Assembly (NCBI GenBank): GCA_000955795.1
Contig: JYOB01000012.1
Span: 1-64,000, forward strand
DNA: 64,000 bases
From: Burkholderiaceae bacterium 26
GTDB taxonomy: Bacteria > Pseudomonadota > Gammaproteobacteria > Burkholderiales > Burkholderiaceae
Reading direction: 5' to 3'
The position numbers and the translations under genes are program-made. Positions within the stretch are counted from its first letter, which is position 1. The number at the start of each line of letters is the position of its first letter. Under the pieces are notes generated by a model that was given only the letters and a program-made list of their open reading frames with translations, ran no database searches and was not told the origin of the DNA. Below, piece by piece: positions 27,492 to 38,618 of the stretch.

Positions 27492-28661
27492 ATGTTATTG
27501 GCATTGGCGCAATGGTTGCAGAACGATTACGGCTTCCTGCGCGTCTTCAACTATCTGACGTTCCGCGCCGTGATGGCATCTCTCACGGCGCTGGTGATCG
27601 GCCTCGGGTTCGGGCCGTTTGTGATCCGTCGCCTGACGGAACTGAAAGTCGGCCAGGCTGTGCGCAGCTACGGTCCGCAGACGCACCTGGTCAAGGCCGG
27701 CACGCCCACCATGGGCGGTGTGCTGGTGCTCATCGGCATTGCCGTGTCGACGCTGCTGTGGGCCGACTGGGGCAACCGCTTCATTTGGATCGTACTGCTG
27801 GTCACCCTCGGCTACGGCGCGATCGGCTGGGTGGATGACTACCGCAAGGTCGTGCACCGTGATCCGAAGGGCATGTCTTCGCGCGAGAAATTTTTCTGGC
27901 AGACCGTGATCGGCCTGTTTGCGGCGGCATACCTGGCGTTCTCGGTGTCCGAGACGAGCAACATGCGCGTGCTTGAGCTGTTCATGGATTGGGTGCGCAG
28001 CGGTCTGTCACTGAACCTGCCGGCCAAGTCGCACCTGATCGTGCCGTTCTTCAAAGAGATCAGCTACCCGCTGGGCGTGTTCGGTTTCATCATCCTGACG
28101 TACCTCGTGATCGTCGGTTCCAGCAATGCCGTGAACCTGACCGACGGCCTTGATGGCCTCGTCATCATGCCGGTCGTGCTGGTGGGTAGCGCGCTGGGCG
28201 TGTTTGCCTACGTGATGGGCAGCGCCGTCTATAGCAAGTACCTGCTGTTCCCGCACATTCCGGGCGCAGGTGAGCTGCTGATCTTCTGCTCGGCGATGGC
28301 CGGGGCGGGGCTTGCCTTCCTGTGGTTCAACGCGCATCCGGCGCAGGTGTTCATGGGTGACGTCGGCGCGCTGGCGTTGGGCGGTGCGCTGGGCACCATC
28401 GCCGTGATCGTGCGTCAGGAAATCGTGCTCTTCATCATGGGCGGCATCTTCGTGGCCGAGACCGTCTCGGTGATGCTGCAGGTGACGTGGTTTAAGTTCA
28501 CCAAGAAGCGTTATGGCGAAGGCCGGCGCCTGTTCCGCATGGCGCCGCTGCATCACCATTTCGAGCTCTCCGGCTGGAAGGAAACGCAAGTGGTCGTGCG
28601 CTTCTGGGTCATCACCATGATGCTGGTGCTGATTGGCCTGTCGACCCTGAAGCTGCGGTGA
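27492..28661 (+). CDS. mraY: Phospho-MurNAc-pentapeptide translocase MraY
   Basis: MraY transfers phospho-MurNAc-pentapeptide to undecaprenyl phosphate, making lipid I at the inner membrane. The 389-residue protein has about ten membrane helices and the family's catalytic motifs: the Asp pair in [19 protein letters not shown], and the cytoplasmic MAPLHHHFE loop. The length is typical of Burkholderiales, which carry a slightly longer form than E. coli. The stop overlaps the GTG of murD. Confidence 0.96.
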   Translation: MLLALAQWLQNDYGFLRVFNYLTFRAVMASLTALVIGLGFGPFVIRRLTELKVGQAVRSYGPQTHLVKAGTPTMGGVLVLIGIAVSTLLWADWGNRFIWIVLLVTLGYGAIGWVDDYRKVVHRDPKGMSSREKFFWQTVIGLFAAAYLAFSVSETSNMRVLELFMDWVRSGLSLNLPAKSHLIVPFFKEISYPLGVFGFIILTYLVIVGSSNAVNLTDGLDGLVIMPVVLVGSALGVFAYVMGSAVYSKYLLFPHIPGAGELLIFCSAMAGAGLAFLWFNAHPAQVFMGDVGALALGGALGTIAVIVRQEIVLFIMGGIFVAETVSVMLQVTWFKFTKKRYGEGRRLFRMAPLHHHFELSGWKETQVVVRFWVITMMLVLIGLSTLKLR

Positions 28662-30307
28662 GCACGGACATGACCGACGTGACCGAATCCATCACCCCGG
28701 ACGACGACGTGGCTGCCACGCAGCCTGAAGCCGCCGTGGACGCCGTGGTCGCGACGCTCGATTCCGCCGAGCCGATGCCCGCCGCTGAAACCGCGCAGGA
28801 GCCGCGCATGTTCGGCGAGTTCGACGCGCCGGTGGTGTTGGTGCTCGGCCTTGGTGAGTCCGGCCTGGCAATGGCGCGCTGGTGTGCCCGTCATGGCGCG
28901 CAAGTGCGTGTGGCCGATACGCGCGAGGCGCCGGCCAACTTGCCGACGCTGCGTGCGCACGTGCCGGACGCCGAGTTCGTGAGCGGCCCGTTCGCCGTGT
29001 CGCTGCTGGACGATGTGACGCTGGTTGCGATTAGCCCCGGGCTGTCGCCGCTGGATGCCAACGTCGCCGCGCTGCTGAACGCCGCCAGTGAGCGCAGCGT
29101 GCCGGCGTGGGGCGAGATCGAATTGTTTGCGCGCGCGTTGGCGGGTCTCAAGACCGCGCAAGGCTACACGCCGCGCGTTTTGGCCATCACCGGGACGAAC
29201 GGCAAGACCACCACCACGGCGCTCACGGGCGCCTTGGTAGAGCGCGCCGGCAAGACTGTCGGCGTGGCAGGCAACATCAGCCCGTCGGCGCTCGATAAGC
29301 TCGGCGAATGCGTTGATGCAGGCACGCTGCCTGATGTGTGGGTGCTCGAGCTTTCCAGCTTCCAGCTCGAAACCACGCACACGCTGGACGCCGATGCCGC
29401 CACCGTCCTGAACATCACGCAGGACCACCTCGACTGGCACGGCACGATGGACGCCTATGCCGCGGCCAAGGGCCGCATCTTCGGCGCCAACACCGTGCGC
29501 GTGCTGAACCGTCAAGACGCCGGCGTGATGGCATTCGCCAGCAAGAAGGGCGGCGATATCACGTTCGGTATCGACGAGCCGGGCACGCCCGATGCGCTCG
29601 GCCTGCTGCGCGATGGCGGCATGCCCTGGATCGTATTGGCGGAAGCCGACGAAGATGATCTGCCCAAGCCCACGCGCCGCAAAAAGAGCGACAACGCACC
29701 CGCCGCGCCGGTGCCGGTGCGCCTCAAGCGCCTGATGCCCGCCGACGCACTGCGCATCCGTGGCTTGCACAACGCGACCAACGCGATGGCAGCGCTGGCA
29801 CTGTGCCGCGCGATCGGCCTGCCCGTAAGTGCGCTGCTGCACGGCCTGCGCGACTACGCCGGCGAGCCGCACCGCGTCGAGCTGATCGCCGCGTTTGACG
29901 ACATCGAATTCTTCGACGACAGCAAGGGCACCAACGTCGGCGCCACGGTGGCTGCACTCTCGGGCTTATCCAAGCATGTCGTGCTGATCGCCGGTGGCGA
30001 AGGCAAGGGACAGGACTTCTCGCCGCTCGCCGAGCCGGTCGGGCAATACGCGCGTGCCGTGGTGCTCATCGGCCGCGATGCGCCGCTGATTCGCGAGGCT
30101 CTCGCCAATACCGGTGTCACGCTGATCGATGCCCCGACGCTGGAAGCCGCCGTGCAGCAAGCCGCCGCACACGCGCAACCCGGCGATGCCGTGCTGTTGT
30201 CGCCGGCATGTGCCAGCTTTGACATGTTCCGCAACTACGAACACCGCGCCCAGGTGTTCCACGAGGCCGTGGCCGCATTGGCGGCAGACCGAGGAGTCCT
30301 CCTATGA
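28658..30307 (+). CDS. murD: UDP-MurNAc-L-Ala: D-Glu ligase MurD
   Basis: MurD adds D-glutamate to UDP-MurNAc-L-alanine. The ligase core has [12 protein letters not shown] (UDP-binding), the ATP loop [14 protein letters not shown] and the C-terminal [11 protein letters not shown]. From the GTG at 28658, which overlaps the mraY stop by 4 bp, the protein has 549 residues with an acidic, Ala/Pro-rich N-terminal extension of 50 residues. An ATG at 28808 has a far better ribosome site (AGGAG, 6-nt spacing), begins right at the family homology and would give 499 residues. A charged insert (about residues 326-352, with PTRRKKSDN) interrupts the central domain. The family is sure; the start is not. 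Confidence 0.92.
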   Translation: MSTDMTDVTESITPDDDVAATQPEAAVDAVVATLDSAEPMPAAETAQEPRMFGEFDAPVVLVLGLGESGLAMARWCARHGAQVRVADTREAPANLPTLRAHVPDAEFVSGPFAVSLLDDVTLVAISPGLSPLDANVAALLNAASERSVPAWGEIELFARALAGLKTAQGYTPRVLAITGTNGKTTTTALTGALVERAGKTVGVAGNISPSALDKLGECVDAGTLPDVWVLELSSFQLETTHTLDADAATVLNITQDHLDWHGTMDAYAAAKGRIFGANTVRVLNRQDAGVMAFASKKGGDITFGIDEPGTPDALGLLRDGGMPWIVLAEADEDDLPKPTRRKKSDNAPAAPVPVRLKRLMPADALRIRGLHNATNAMAALALCRAIGLPVSALLHGLRDYAGEPHRVELIAAFDDIEFFDDSKGTNVGATVAALSGLSKHVVLIAGGEGKGQDFSPLAEPVGQYARAVVLIGRDAPLIREALANTGVTLIDAPTLEAAVQQAAAHAQPGDAVLLSPACASFDMFRNYEHRAQVFHEAVAALAADRGVLL

Positions 30308-31545
30308 GCGACACCCAGATCAAGCGCAGCGGCTTCATCGGCGCGACCATCGGCAATGCGTGGGAGGGTCTGCGCGATGCGGTTTCGGGCGTCAAGCCCA
30401 CACGCTCCAAGATGATGGAGTACGACCAGCCGCTGATGTGGGTGGCGATCGTGCTGCTCGGCCTGGGGCTGGTGATGGTGTATTCGGCGTCGATCGCGTT
30501 GCCGGATTCGCCCAAGTACGCCAACTACAGCAACGGGCACTTCCTGATTCGCCACATTTTCTCGCTGGTTGTCGGGCTCATCGGCGCAATCGTCGCATTC
30601 CAGATTCCGGTCAAGTTCTGGGACAAGTACGCACCGAAGCTTTTCATTATCGCGCTGGTGCTGCTGGTGATCGTGCTGGTACCTCACGTGGGAAAGGGCG
30701 TGAATGGTGCACGGCGCTGGCTGCCGCTGGGCGTTATGAACTTCCAGCCGTCCGAGCTGATGAAGCTGGCGGTGGTGCTGTACGCCGCCAACTACACCGT
30801 GCGCAAGCAGGACTGGATGCAGAGCGTGCGCAAGGGCTTCCTGCCGATGGGCGTGGCCGTGGCGTTTGTCGGCTCGCTGCTGCTGTTGGAGCCGGACATG
30901 GGCGCGTTCCTGGTGATCGCGGCCGTGGCCATGGGCATCCTGTTCCTGGGCGGCGTGAACGGCAAGCTGTTCGGCGGACTGGTGCTGACGGCAATTTCGA
31001 CCTTCTCGCTGCTGATCGTGGCATCGCCCTGGCGGCGCGAGCGGATCTTCGCGTACCTCAACCCGTGGCAAGAGGAATACGCACAAGGCAAGGCGTACCA
31101 GCTCACGCACTCGCTCATCGCCTTCGGCCGTGGCGAGTGGACCGGCGTTGGCCTGGGCGGAAGCATCGAGAAGCTGCACTACCTGCCCGAGGCGCATACC
31201 GACTTCATCCTGGCCGTGATCGGCGAGGAGCTGGGCTTTGTCGGCGTGCTGATCGTGATCCTGCTGTTCTACTGGATGGTGCGTCGCTCGTTCGAGATCG
31301 GCCGTACCGCGCTGCAGCTAGACCGCACGTTCGCCGGCCTGGTCGCGAAGGGCCTGGGTATCTGGCTCGGCTGGCAGGCCTTCATCAACATGGGTGTGAA
31401 CCTCGGCCTGCTGCCGACCAAGGGTCTGACGCTGCCGATGGTCAGCTACGGTGGCTCGGGCATCTTGATGAACTGCGTGGCGCTCGCGCTGTTGCTGCGT
31501 ATCGACTATGAAAACCGCGTGCTGATGCGTGGGGGCAAGGTATGA
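30304..31545 (+). CDS. ftsW: Peptidoglycan glycosyltransferase FtsW
   Basis: FtsW is the septal SEDS polymerase that builds glycan strands from lipid II in partnership with FtsI. The 413-residue protein has a cytoplasmic N-terminus of about 45 residues and ten membrane helices. SEDS signatures include VMVYSAS in the first helix, the motif [10 protein letters not shown], the extracellular [16 protein letters not shown] and the C-terminal PMVSYGGSG. It overlaps both murD and murG by 4 bp. Confidence 0.96.
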   Translation: MSDTQIKRSGFIGATIGNAWEGLRDAVSGVKPTRSKMMEYDQPLMWVAIVLLGLGLVMVYSASIALPDSPKYANYSNGHFLIRHIFSLVVGLIGAIVAFQIPVKFWDKYAPKLFIIALVLLVIVLVPHVGKGVNGARRWLPLGVMNFQPSELMKLAVVLYAANYTVRKQDWMQSVRKGFLPMGVAVAFVGSLLLLEPDMGAFLVIAAVAMGILFLGGVNGKLFGGLVLTAISTFSLLIVASPWRRERIFAYLNPWQEEYAQGKAYQLTHSLIAFGRGEWTGVGLGGSIEKLHYLPEAHTDFILAVIGEELGFVGVLIVILLFYWMVRRSFEIGRTALQLDRTFAGLVAKGLGIWLGWQAFINMGVNLGLLPTKGLTLPMVSYGGSGILMNCVALALLLRIDYENRVLMRGGKV

Positions 31546-32642
31546 CGGCACGCGTTTCGGCCGATCTGACGCCGCGCACGCTCCTCGTCATGGCCGGCGG
31601 TACGGGCGGTCACATCTTCCCCGCGCTGTCGGTGGCCAAGCTGCTGGCCGGGCGCGGCTGGAGGGTGGTGTGGCTTGGTAACGCCAATGGCATGGAAGGC
31701 CAACTCGTACCCAAGCACGGCTTTCCGCTGGAGTCGGTGCAGTTTGGTGGCCTGCGCGGCAAGGGCCTCGTCACCAAGTTTCTGCTGCCGCTCAACCTGT
31801 TGCGCGCGTTCTGGCAGAGCCTCGGTGTGGTGCGTCGCGTGCGTCCGAACGTGGTGCTGGGCATGGGCGGCTATATCACGTTCCCGGGCGGCATGATGAG
31901 CGTGCTGTTGGGGCGCCCGCTGGTACTGCACGAACAGAATTCCATCGCAGGTCTGGCCAACCGCGTGCTCGCGCGCGTGGCCGATCGCGTGCTCTGTGCG
32001 TTTCCGAATGCGCTGTCCGGCGCCGAGTGGGTTGGCAACCCGATCCGCGCCGATCTGACCATGCTGGCTTCGCCGCAAGCGCGCTACGCCGAGCGAACCG
32101 GCCCGCTGCGCGTGCTGGTCGTGGGCGGCAGCCTGGGCGCGGCGGCGCTCAACGATGTGGTGCCCAAGGCGCTGGCGTTGCTGCCGGCCCACACGCGCCC
32201 GATCGTCATCCACCAGGCAGGCGCCAAGCAGATCGACACGCTGCGCGCCAACTATGCCGCCGCCGGCATTGACGATGCCCAGGCGCAGCCGGTGCCCTTC
32301 ATCGACGACATGGCAGCTGCGTATGCGCACGCCGATCTCGTGATCTGCCGTGCGGGCGCAATGACTGTTTCAGAAGTGGCCGCGGCGGGTGTCGCGGCGC
32401 TGTTCGTGCCGTTCCCGCATGCCGTGGACGATCACCAGACCACCAACGCGCGCTTCCTCTCCGAGCGCGGGGCGGCGCTGTTGGTGTCGCAGCAGCAACT
32501 GGGTCCGGCATCGCTGGCAGATACACTCGCGTCCCTGACGCGTGCGCAATTGGCCGATATGGCGGCTAAAGCACGTGAGCAGGCTCGGCCCGAAGCGGCC
32601 GAGCGTGTCGCCGACGTGTGTGTAGCGGTGGCACGGGCATAG
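31542..32642 (+). CDS. murG: UDP-GlcNAc transferase MurG
   Basis: MurG adds N-acetylglucosamine to lipid I, giving lipid II on the cytoplasmic face of the inner membrane. The 366-residue GT28 enzyme has the N-terminal loop [13 protein letters not shown], the motif [12 protein letters not shown], the second glycine-rich loop VVGGSLGA and the donor-site [15 protein letters not shown]. Its start overlaps the ftsW stop by 4 bp; murC follows after 14 bp. Confidence 0.96.
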   Translation: MTARVSADLTPRTLLVMAGGTGGHIFPALSVAKLLAGRGWRVVWLGNANGMEGQLVPKHGFPLESVQFGGLRGKGLVTKFLLPLNLLRAFWQSLGVVRRVRPNVVLGMGGYITFPGGMMSVLLGRPLVLHEQNSIAGLANRVLARVADRVLCAFPNALSGAEWVGNPIRADLTMLASPQARYAERTGPLRVLVVGGSLGAAALNDVVPKALALLPAHTRPIVIHQAGAKQIDTLRANYAAAGIDDAQAQPVPFIDDMAAAYAHADLVICRAGAMTVSEVAAAGVAALFVPFPHAVDDHQTTNARFLSERGAALLVSQQQLGPASLADTLASLTRAQLADMAAKAREQARPEAAERVADVCVAVARA

Positions 32643-32656
32643 GGAATCGAATCGAT

Positions 32657-34108
32657 ATGAAGCACATCGTCAAGAACATCCATTTTGTAGGCATCGGCGG
32701 CGCCGGCATGAGCGGCATCGCCGAGGTGCTGCTAAACCTCGGCTACCGCGTCACAGGCTCGGATCTGGGCAGCAGCGCAACCACGCAGCGCCTGGCAACG
32801 CTCGGCGCGACGATCATGCAGGGCCATGCGCCGGAGCACGTAATCGGCGCCAATGCCGTGGTGGTCTCCACCGCAGTGCGCGGCGACAACCCGGAAGTGC
32901 TGGCCGCGCGCGCCAAGCGCATCCCCATCGTGCCGCGTGCGGTGATGCTGGCCGAGCTGATGCGCCTGAAGCAGGGTATCGCCATTGCCGGCACGCACGG
33001 CAAGACGACGACCACCAGCTTGGTCGCGTCTGTGCTGGCCGAAGGCGGCCTGGACCCGACCTTCGTGATCGGCGGTCGCCTGAACTCGGCCGGAGCAAAC
33101 GCGCGGCTCGGCACAGGCGATTTCATCGTCGCCGAGGCAGACGAATCCGACGCGTCGTTCCTCAACCTGTTCCCCGTGATCGAGGTCATCACCAATATCG
33201 ATGCCGATCACATGGACACCTACGGGCACGACTTCGCGCGCCTGAAGCAGGCGTTCATCGAGTTCACGCAGCGGCTGCCGTTCTACGGCATTGCCGTGCT
33301 GTGCGTGGACGACCCGAACGTGCGCGAAATTCTGCCGTTCGTCTCCAAGCCTATCGTGCGCTACGGCTTTGCCGAAGATGCGCAAGTGCGCGCCGTCAAT
33401 GCGCGCGCCGTCGATGGCCGGATGGAATTCACCGTGATCCGCCAACTCAACGGCCATGCCGAGCCGCCGCTGTCGATCACGCTCAACCTGCCGGGCATGC
33501 ACAACGTGCAGAACGCCCTGGCCGCCATCGCCATCGCCACCGAACTGGAAGTGCCGGACGAAGCCATCGTCAAGGCCCTGGCCGAGTTCAACGGCGTGGG
33601 CCGCCGCTTCCAGCGCTACGGCGAAGTGCCGACCGCCGACGGCAAGGGCCGCTTCACGCTCATCGATGACTACGGCCACCACCCAGTCGAGATGGCCGCC
33701 ACGCTGGCCGCAGCGCGCGGTGCGTTCCCCGGTCGCCGGCTCGTGCTGTCGTTCCAGCCGCACCGCTTTACCCGCACGCGCGATTGCTTCGAAGATTTTG
33801 TGAAGGTGCTCGGCACCGTAGATGCGCTGCTGCTGGCCGAGGTGTATGCCGCCGGTGAACCGCCCATCGTCGCCGCCGACGGCCGCGCATTGACGCGTGC
33901 GCTGCGCGTGGCCAACAAGATCGAGCCGGTATTCGTGGAGCAGATCGAAGACATGCCGCAAGCGATTCTGGATGCTGCGCAGGACGGCGACGTGGTGATC
34001 ACCATGGGTGCGGGATCGATCGGGCAGGTGCCCGGTCAAGTGGTTGCGTTGCAGGCGCAGACGCGCACGGCAAACGTCGTGGATCTGAACGGAGGCGCCG
34101 CAGCATGA
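32657..34108 (+). CDS. murC: UDP-MurNAc: L-alanine ligase MurC
   Basis: MurC begins the stem peptide by joining L-alanine to UDP-MurNAc. The 483-residue protein has the UDP-binding [16 protein letters not shown], the ATP loop [21 protein letters not shown] and the C-terminal [10 protein letters not shown]. The ATG at 32657 starts the homology; the longer frame into murG is not used. The stop overlaps ddl by 4 bp. Confidence 0.96.
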   Translation: MKHIVKNIHFVGIGGAGMSGIAEVLLNLGYRVTGSDLGSSATTQRLATLGATIMQGHAPEHVIGANAVVVSTAVRGDNPEVLAARAKRIPIVPRAVMLAELMRLKQGIAIAGTHGKTTTTSLVASVLAEGGLDPTFVIGGRLNSAGANARLGTGDFIVAEADESDASFLNLFPVIEVITNIDADHMDTYGHDFARLKQAFIEFTQRLPFYGIAVLCVDDPNVREILPFVSKPIVRYGFAEDAQVRAVNARAVDGRMEFTVIRQLNGHAEPPLSITLNLPGMHNVQNALAAIAIATELEVPDEAIVKALAEFNGVGRRFQRYGEVPTADGKGRFTLIDDYGHHPVEMAATLAAARGAFPGRRLVLSFQPHRFTRTRDCFEDFVKVLGTVDALLLAEVYAAGEPPIVAADGRALTRALRVANKIEPVFVEQIEDMPQAILDAAQDGDVVITMGAGSIGQVPGQVVALQAQTRTANVVDLNGGAAA

Positions 34109-35100
34109 CGACCGGTCCGTTTGTTCCAAATCCGACGATTGACCCGAAGTCCCTCGGCAAGGTGGGCGTGCTCATGGGCGGCCGGTCCGCCGAGCGCGAA
34201 ATCTCGTTGATGTCCGGCAACGGCGTGCTGGCTGCGCTGCGCGCGCGCGGCGTCGATGCGCACCCGTTCGACCCGGGCCTGCAGGCCGTGGCCGATCTGG
34301 CCAAGCAAGGGTTCGACCGTGTGGTGATCTCGCTGCATGGCCGCTTTGGTGAAGACGGCACGATCCAGGGCCTGCTGGAGCAGTTCGGCATTCCGTACAC
34401 CGGCAGCGGTGTACTCGCGTCTGCGCTGGCGATGGACAAGGAAGCCACCAAGCGCCAATGGCAGACCCACGGCCTGCCCACGCCCGATTTCGTGATGTTG
34501 CATGCCGGCGCCGACTGGCAAGCCGTGGCCGACCGCCTTGGCCTGCCGCTGATCGTCAAGCCGGCACGCGAAGGTTCGTCGATCGGTCTGACCAAGGTCA
34601 CGAGCGCCGCCGAACTGCCCGCAGCCTACGAAAAGGCCGCGCGCCTGGATCGCGACGTGATGGCCGAGCAGTTCATCGAAGGCGACGAACTGACCTGCCC
34701 GATCATCGGCGAGGGCGAGAGCGCCACGGCATTGCCGCTCATCCGCATCGTCGCGCCGCAAGCCAACTACGACTACCAGAACAAATACTTCACCGACGAC
34801 ACGCGCTACGAATGTCCGGCACCGATTCCCGCCGACGTGGCCGCGCGCGTGCAGGCGCTGGTGGTGCAGGCGTATCGCGGGCTGGGCTGCCGTGGCTGGG
34901 GTCGCGCCGACATCATGCTGCGCAAGTCCGACAACGCGCCGTTCCTGCTGGAGATGAACACGTCGCCGGGCATGACTGGCCATTCGCTGGTGCCGATGGG
35001 CGCGCGCGCGGCCGGCATCAGCTATGAAGATTTCGTGTTGCAACTGGCGGCGAGTGCATCGCTGGAGCTGCACGCGAGCACCGACTGGAAACCCGAGTAA
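34105..35100 (+). CDS. ddl: D-alanine: D-alanine ligase
   Basis: Ddl is an ATP-grasp enzyme that joins two D-alanines for MurF and is the target of D-cycloserine. The 331-residue protein has the N-terminal [19 protein letters not shown], the Mg/substrate loop with [15 protein letters not shown], the ATP-grasp lysine region [13 protein letters not shown] and the C-terminal [13 protein letters not shown]. It belongs to the DdlB type found in dcw clusters. The start overlaps the murC stop by 4 bp; ftsQ begins 37 bp later. Confidence 0.95.
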   Translation: MTTGPFVPNPTIDPKSLGKVGVLMGGRSAEREISLMSGNGVLAALRARGVDAHPFDPGLQAVADLAKQGFDRVVISLHGRFGEDGTIQGLLEQFGIPYTGSGVLASALAMDKEATKRQWQTHGLPTPDFVMLHAGADWQAVADRLGLPLIVKPAREGSSIGLTKVTSAAELPAAYEKAARLDRDVMAEQFIEGDELTCPIIGEGESATALPLIRIVAPQANYDYQNKYFTDDTRYECPAPIPADVAARVQALVVQAYRGLGCRGWGRADIMLRKSDNAPFLLEMNTSPGMTGHSLVPMGARAAGISYEDFVLQLAASASLELHASTDWKPE

Positions 35101-35137
35101 TCAACGCAACGTCAGCGAAACCGGACAACACAACGTT

Positions 35138-36049
35138 ATGTGGCACAACACCCGTCTCCTCAACGCCATCGCGAGTGCGCTCTATGCGCTGCTCGCGCTT
35201 GGCGCGTTGGGCGTTGGGGCGGTCTGGCTGATGCAGCGACCGATGTTCCAGCTGCAGCAGGTGCGGGTGATGCCGATGCCCGGCAGCGAGTTGCGCCACG
35301 TGAATGTGCCCAGTCTGCGCGCCAACGCGCTGACCAAGCTGCGCGGCAATTTCTTCTCGCTGAATCTGGACGATGCGCGTGCCGCGTTCGAATCCGTGCC
35401 GTGGGTGCGACGTGCGAGCGTGCGCCGCGTGTGGCCCAACGGGCTGCTAGTGGAAGTGCAGGAACACGAAGCGCTCGGCACCTGGGGCGGCAATGAGTCC
35501 GGCAAGCTGGTCAATACGTATGGCGAAGTCTTCGTGGCCAACCTGGCCGAAGCGGAAGACGACACCGACCTGGTTGCGCTGGCTGGCCCCGAAGGAACCG
35601 AGCAGGACGTGGTCGACAAGCTGGAGACCATGACCGAGTGGTTCAAGCCGATGAATGTCGAGCCGCTGAGCGTGACGCTTACCGACCGCTACGCTTGGCG
35701 CGCGCGGTTGTCCAACGGCACGGTCATCGAGCTGGGCCGCGAATTGAATGACGATGACCGCACAGCGCTGGCCGCGCGTGCCCGCCGCTTTGTGCGTGCG
35801 TGGCCCGAGGTGACGAAGCGCTGGGGCGGTCAGATCGAATACGCCGATCTGCGGTATCCCAACGGATTCGCAGTTCGGGCGGCGGGTGTGCGCTTCCTGA
35901 CCGATGCGCAGGCCGCGGTGCTGGCCAAGGGGGGCAAGCTGCCTGGCACCGCGAATGGCACCAGCAGTGCTGCAAAGCCGAAAGCCACGCTGGGGGGTAA
36001 GCCGGCGGCCAACAACAAAGCAACGCGAAGCACAGAGAAAACGCGATGA
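35138..36049 (+). CDS. ftsQ: Cell division protein FtsQ
   Basis: FtsQ is a bitopic divisome protein bridging early cytoplasmic and late periplasmic components through FtsL and FtsB. The 303-residue product has a short cytoplasmic tail, one membrane helix (about 10-32), a POTRA domain (about 38-110) and the beta domain. It ends in a Lys/Ala/Thr-rich tail. The ATG at 35138 is chosen because the longer frame overlaps ddl extensively. Its stop overlaps the ftsA start by 4 bp. Confidence 0.93.
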   Translation: MWHNTRLLNAIASALYALLALGALGVGAVWLMQRPMFQLQQVRVMPMPGSELRHVNVPSLRANALTKLRGNFFSLNLDDARAAFESVPWVRRASVRRVWPNGLLVEVQEHEALGTWGGNESGKLVNTYGEVFVANLAEAEDDTDLVALAGPEGTEQDVVDKLETMTEWFKPMNVEPLSVTLTDRYAWRARLSNGTVIELGRELNDDDRTALAARARRFVRAWPEVTKRWGGQIEYADLRYPNGFAVRAAGVRFLTDAQAAVLAKGGKLPGTANGTSSAAKPKATLGGKPAANNKATRSTEKTR

Positions 36050-37278
36050 GCAAGGAATACAAGGATCTTCTGGTCGGGCTGGACATCGGCACCTCCAAGG
36101 TGGTGGCGGTGGTGGCCGAGCTGCGTCCTGACGGCGCCTACGAGGTCATCGGCATGGGCCAGACCGAATCGAAGGGGCTGAAAAAGGGCGTGGTCGTCAA
36201 CATCGAGGCGACCGTCCAGTCGATCCAGAAAGCGCTCGAAGAAGCGGAGCTGATGGCCGACTGCAAGATCAGCGAGGTCTTCACCGGCATCGCGGGCAGC
36301 CACATCCGCAGCTTCAACTCGAGCGGCATGGTGGCGATCAAGGACAAGGAGGTAACCTCCACCGACGTCGCGCGCGTGATCGAGACCGCCAAGGCCGTCA
36401 ACATCCCGACCGATCAGCAGATTCTGCACATCCTCACGCAGGAATTCATCATCGATGGCCAGGAAGACGTGCGCGAGCCGATCGGCATGAGCGGCATCCG
36501 GCTTGAGGTGAAGGTGCACATCGTGACGGGGGCCGTGAGCGCGGCGCAGAACATCGTCAAGTGCGTGCGCCGCTGCGGGCTGGAAGTGCACGACCTGATT
36601 CTGCAGCCGCTGGCATCGAGCCTGGCGGTGCTGACCGAAGACGAAAAGGAACTCGGCGTGGTGCTGGTCGACATCGGCAGCGGCACGACCGACATCGCCA
36701 TCTTCAGCGAAGGCGCGATCCGCCACACGGCCGTGATCCCCATCGCCGGTGACCAGATCACCAACGACATCGCCATGGCTCTGCGCACGCCAACGCCGGA
36801 CGCCGAAGACATCAAGATCCAGTACGGCATCGCCAAGCAAGTGCTGGCAGATCCGGACGAGATGATCGATGTGCCGGGCGTCGGTGACCGCGGCCCGCGC
36901 ACGCTCTCGCGCCAGGCGCTGGCCGCCGTGATCGAGCCGCGCGTGGAAGAGCTGTTCTCGCTCGTGCATCAGGTGGTGCGCGAATCCGGCTATGAGGAAC
37001 TGCTCTCCAGCGGCGTGGTCCTGACTGGCGGTACCGCAATGATGCCGGGCATGGTCGAACTGGGTGAAGACATGTTCTTGAAGCCCGTGCGCGTGGGCGT
37101 GCCTGAGTACCGCGGCAACCTGCACGAGGTGGTGAAGAGCCCGCGTTACGCCACGGTGATGGGCTTGCTGCAGGAAGGTCGCGTGCAGCGCGTGCGCGGG
37201 CGCAAGGTCGTGGTGCAGTCCGGATCGGCCAAGCAGATCTGGACGCGCATGAAGGAATGGTTCATCGGCAACTTCTAA
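36046..37278 (+). CDS. ftsA: Cell division protein FtsA
   Basis: FtsA is an actin-like ATPase that anchors FtsZ filaments to the membrane and recruits later divisome proteins. The 410-residue protein has the phosphate loop GLDIGTSKVVAVV, the second phosphate motif DIGSGTTDIAI and the adenosine motif VLTGGTAMMPG. The C-terminal amphipathic helix (RMKEWFIGNF) is the membrane anchor. A 140-bp gap with a T-rich stretch separates it from ftsZ, unlike the packed genes before it. Confidence 0.96.
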   Translation: MSKEYKDLLVGLDIGTSKVVAVVAELRPDGAYEVIGMGQTESKGLKKGVVVNIEATVQSIQKALEEAELMADCKISEVFTGIAGSHIRSFNSSGMVAIKDKEVTSTDVARVIETAKAVNIPTDQQILHILTQEFIIDGQEDVREPIGMSGIRLEVKVHIVTGAVSAAQNIVKCVRRCGLEVHDLILQPLASSLAVLTEDEKELGVVLVDIGSGTTDIAIFSEGAIRHTAVIPIAGDQITNDIAMALRTPTPDAEDIKIQYGIAKQVLADPDEMIDVPGVGDRGPRTLSRQALAAVIEPRVEELFSLVHQVVRESGYEELLSSGVVLTGGTAMMPGMVELGEDMFLKPVRVGVPEYRGNLHEVVKSPRYATVMGLLQEGRVQRVRGRKVVVQSGSAKQIWTRMKEWFIGNF

Positions 37279-37418
37279 GCACGTGTGTGCTGGGTGTTGA
37301 CGATGTGCTCCCTGGGGGGAGCAAGTTGAGTTTCTTGTTTTGATGTTTTTTGTTCAGGAACCAGGAGTTGCGGCGGGGAGGCTGCATCGTCTGGGACTGA
37401 TCACTTCTGGAGGCAATG

Positions 37419-38618
37419 ATGGACTTCGACATGATTGAAACGGAAATGCAGGACGGCACCATCATCAAGGTGGTCGGCGTCGGCGGCGCGGGCGGTAATG
37501 CCGTGCAGCACATGATCAACCGCGGCGTGCAAGGCGTGGAATTCATCTGCATGAACACCGATGCGCAGGCGCTCAAGCGCTCGACCGCATCGCGCGTGCT
37601 GCAGCTCGGCAGCACGGGCCTTGGCGCTGGCGCCAAGCCGGAAGTGGGCAAGCACTGCGCAGAGGAAGCCCGTGAGCAGATCGCCGACGCACTGCGCGGC
37701 GCGCACATGGTCTTCATCACTGCCGGCATGGGTGGCGGTACGGGCACCGGTGCAGCACCGGTGGTTGCACAGGTCGCCAAGGAAATGGGCATCCTGACCG
37801 TGGGCGTGGTGTCCAAGCCGTTCGAATTCGAAGGCGCACGCCGCTCGAAGGTTGGCGAGCATGGCGCGAACGACCTCGAAGGCAACGTCGATTCGCTGAT
37901 CGTCGTGCTCAACGAAAAGCTCTTCGAAGTCATGGGCGATGATGCCGAGATGGACAAGTGCTTCCAGTGCGCCGACGACGTGCTGCACAACGCGGTTGCC
38001 GGCATTGCGGAAATCATCAACGTAGATGGTCTGGTGAACGTCGACTTTGAAGACGTGAAGACCGTGATGGGCGAGCAAGGCAAGGCGATGATGGGCACGG
38101 CCACCGTGTCCGGCGTCGACCGTGCACGTCTGGCCGCTGAGCAAGCCGTGGCAAGCCCGCTGCTGGAAGGCGTGGACCTGTCGGGCGCGCGTGGCGTGCT
38201 GGTCAACATCACGGCCAGCCGCTCGCTGAAGCTGTCCGAGACCAAGGAAGTGATGAACACCATCCGCAGCTATGCCGCGGAAGATGCCACCGTCATCTTC
38301 GGTACGGTCTACGACGACGCCATGGGCGACGCACTGCGCGTGACGGTGGTTGCCACGGGCCTGGGCCGCGCTGCTCGCAACAAGCAACAACAGCAACAGA
38401 CGATGACGCTGCTGAAGACCGGTACCGACAACCAGCCGGTGGCTTTCGGCGGTAGCGCCGGTCACTCGGTGGCAGCTGCGCCGGACTACAGCAATTTCGA
38501 CACCCCCGCCGTGTGGCGTAGCTCGCGTGAGTCGGCATCGGCCCACGTGGCAGCACTGCAAGAGAAGGGCGTCGACACGTACGACATTCCGGCATTCCTG
38601 CGCAAGCAGGCGGACTGA
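37419..38618 (+). CDS. ftsZ: Cell division GTPase FtsZ
   Basis: FtsZ is the tubulin homologue that forms the Z ring. The 399-residue protein has the tubulin signature GGGTGTG at 105-111, the T7 loop region VNVDFEDVKTVM, a Gln-rich flexible linker (about 325-380) and the conserved C-terminal peptide DIPAFLRKQ, which binds FtsA and ZapD; both are encoded in this window. Two ATG codons are adjacent (37416 and 37419); the second is better spaced from GGAGG. A separate promoter in the preceding gap is likely but not identified. Last gene of the cluster. Confidence 0.96.
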   Translation: MDFDMIETEMQDGTIIKVVGVGGAGGNAVQHMINRGVQGVEFICMNTDAQALKRSTASRVLQLGSTGLGAGAKPEVGKHCAEEAREQIADALRGAHMVFITAGMGGGTGTGAAPVVAQVAKEMGILTVGVVSKPFEFEGARRSKVGEHGANDLEGNVDSLIVVLNEKLFEVMGDDAEMDKCFQCADDVLHNAVAGIAEIINVDGLVNVDFEDVKTVMGEQGKAMMGTATVSGVDRARLAAEQAVASPLLEGVDLSGARGVLVNITASRSLKLSETKEVMNTIRSYAAEDATVIFGTVYDDAMGDALRVTVVATGLGRAARNKQQQQQTMTLLKTGTDNQPVAFGGSAGHSVAAAPDYSNFDTPAVWRSSRESASAHVAALQEKGVDTYDIPAFLRKQAD

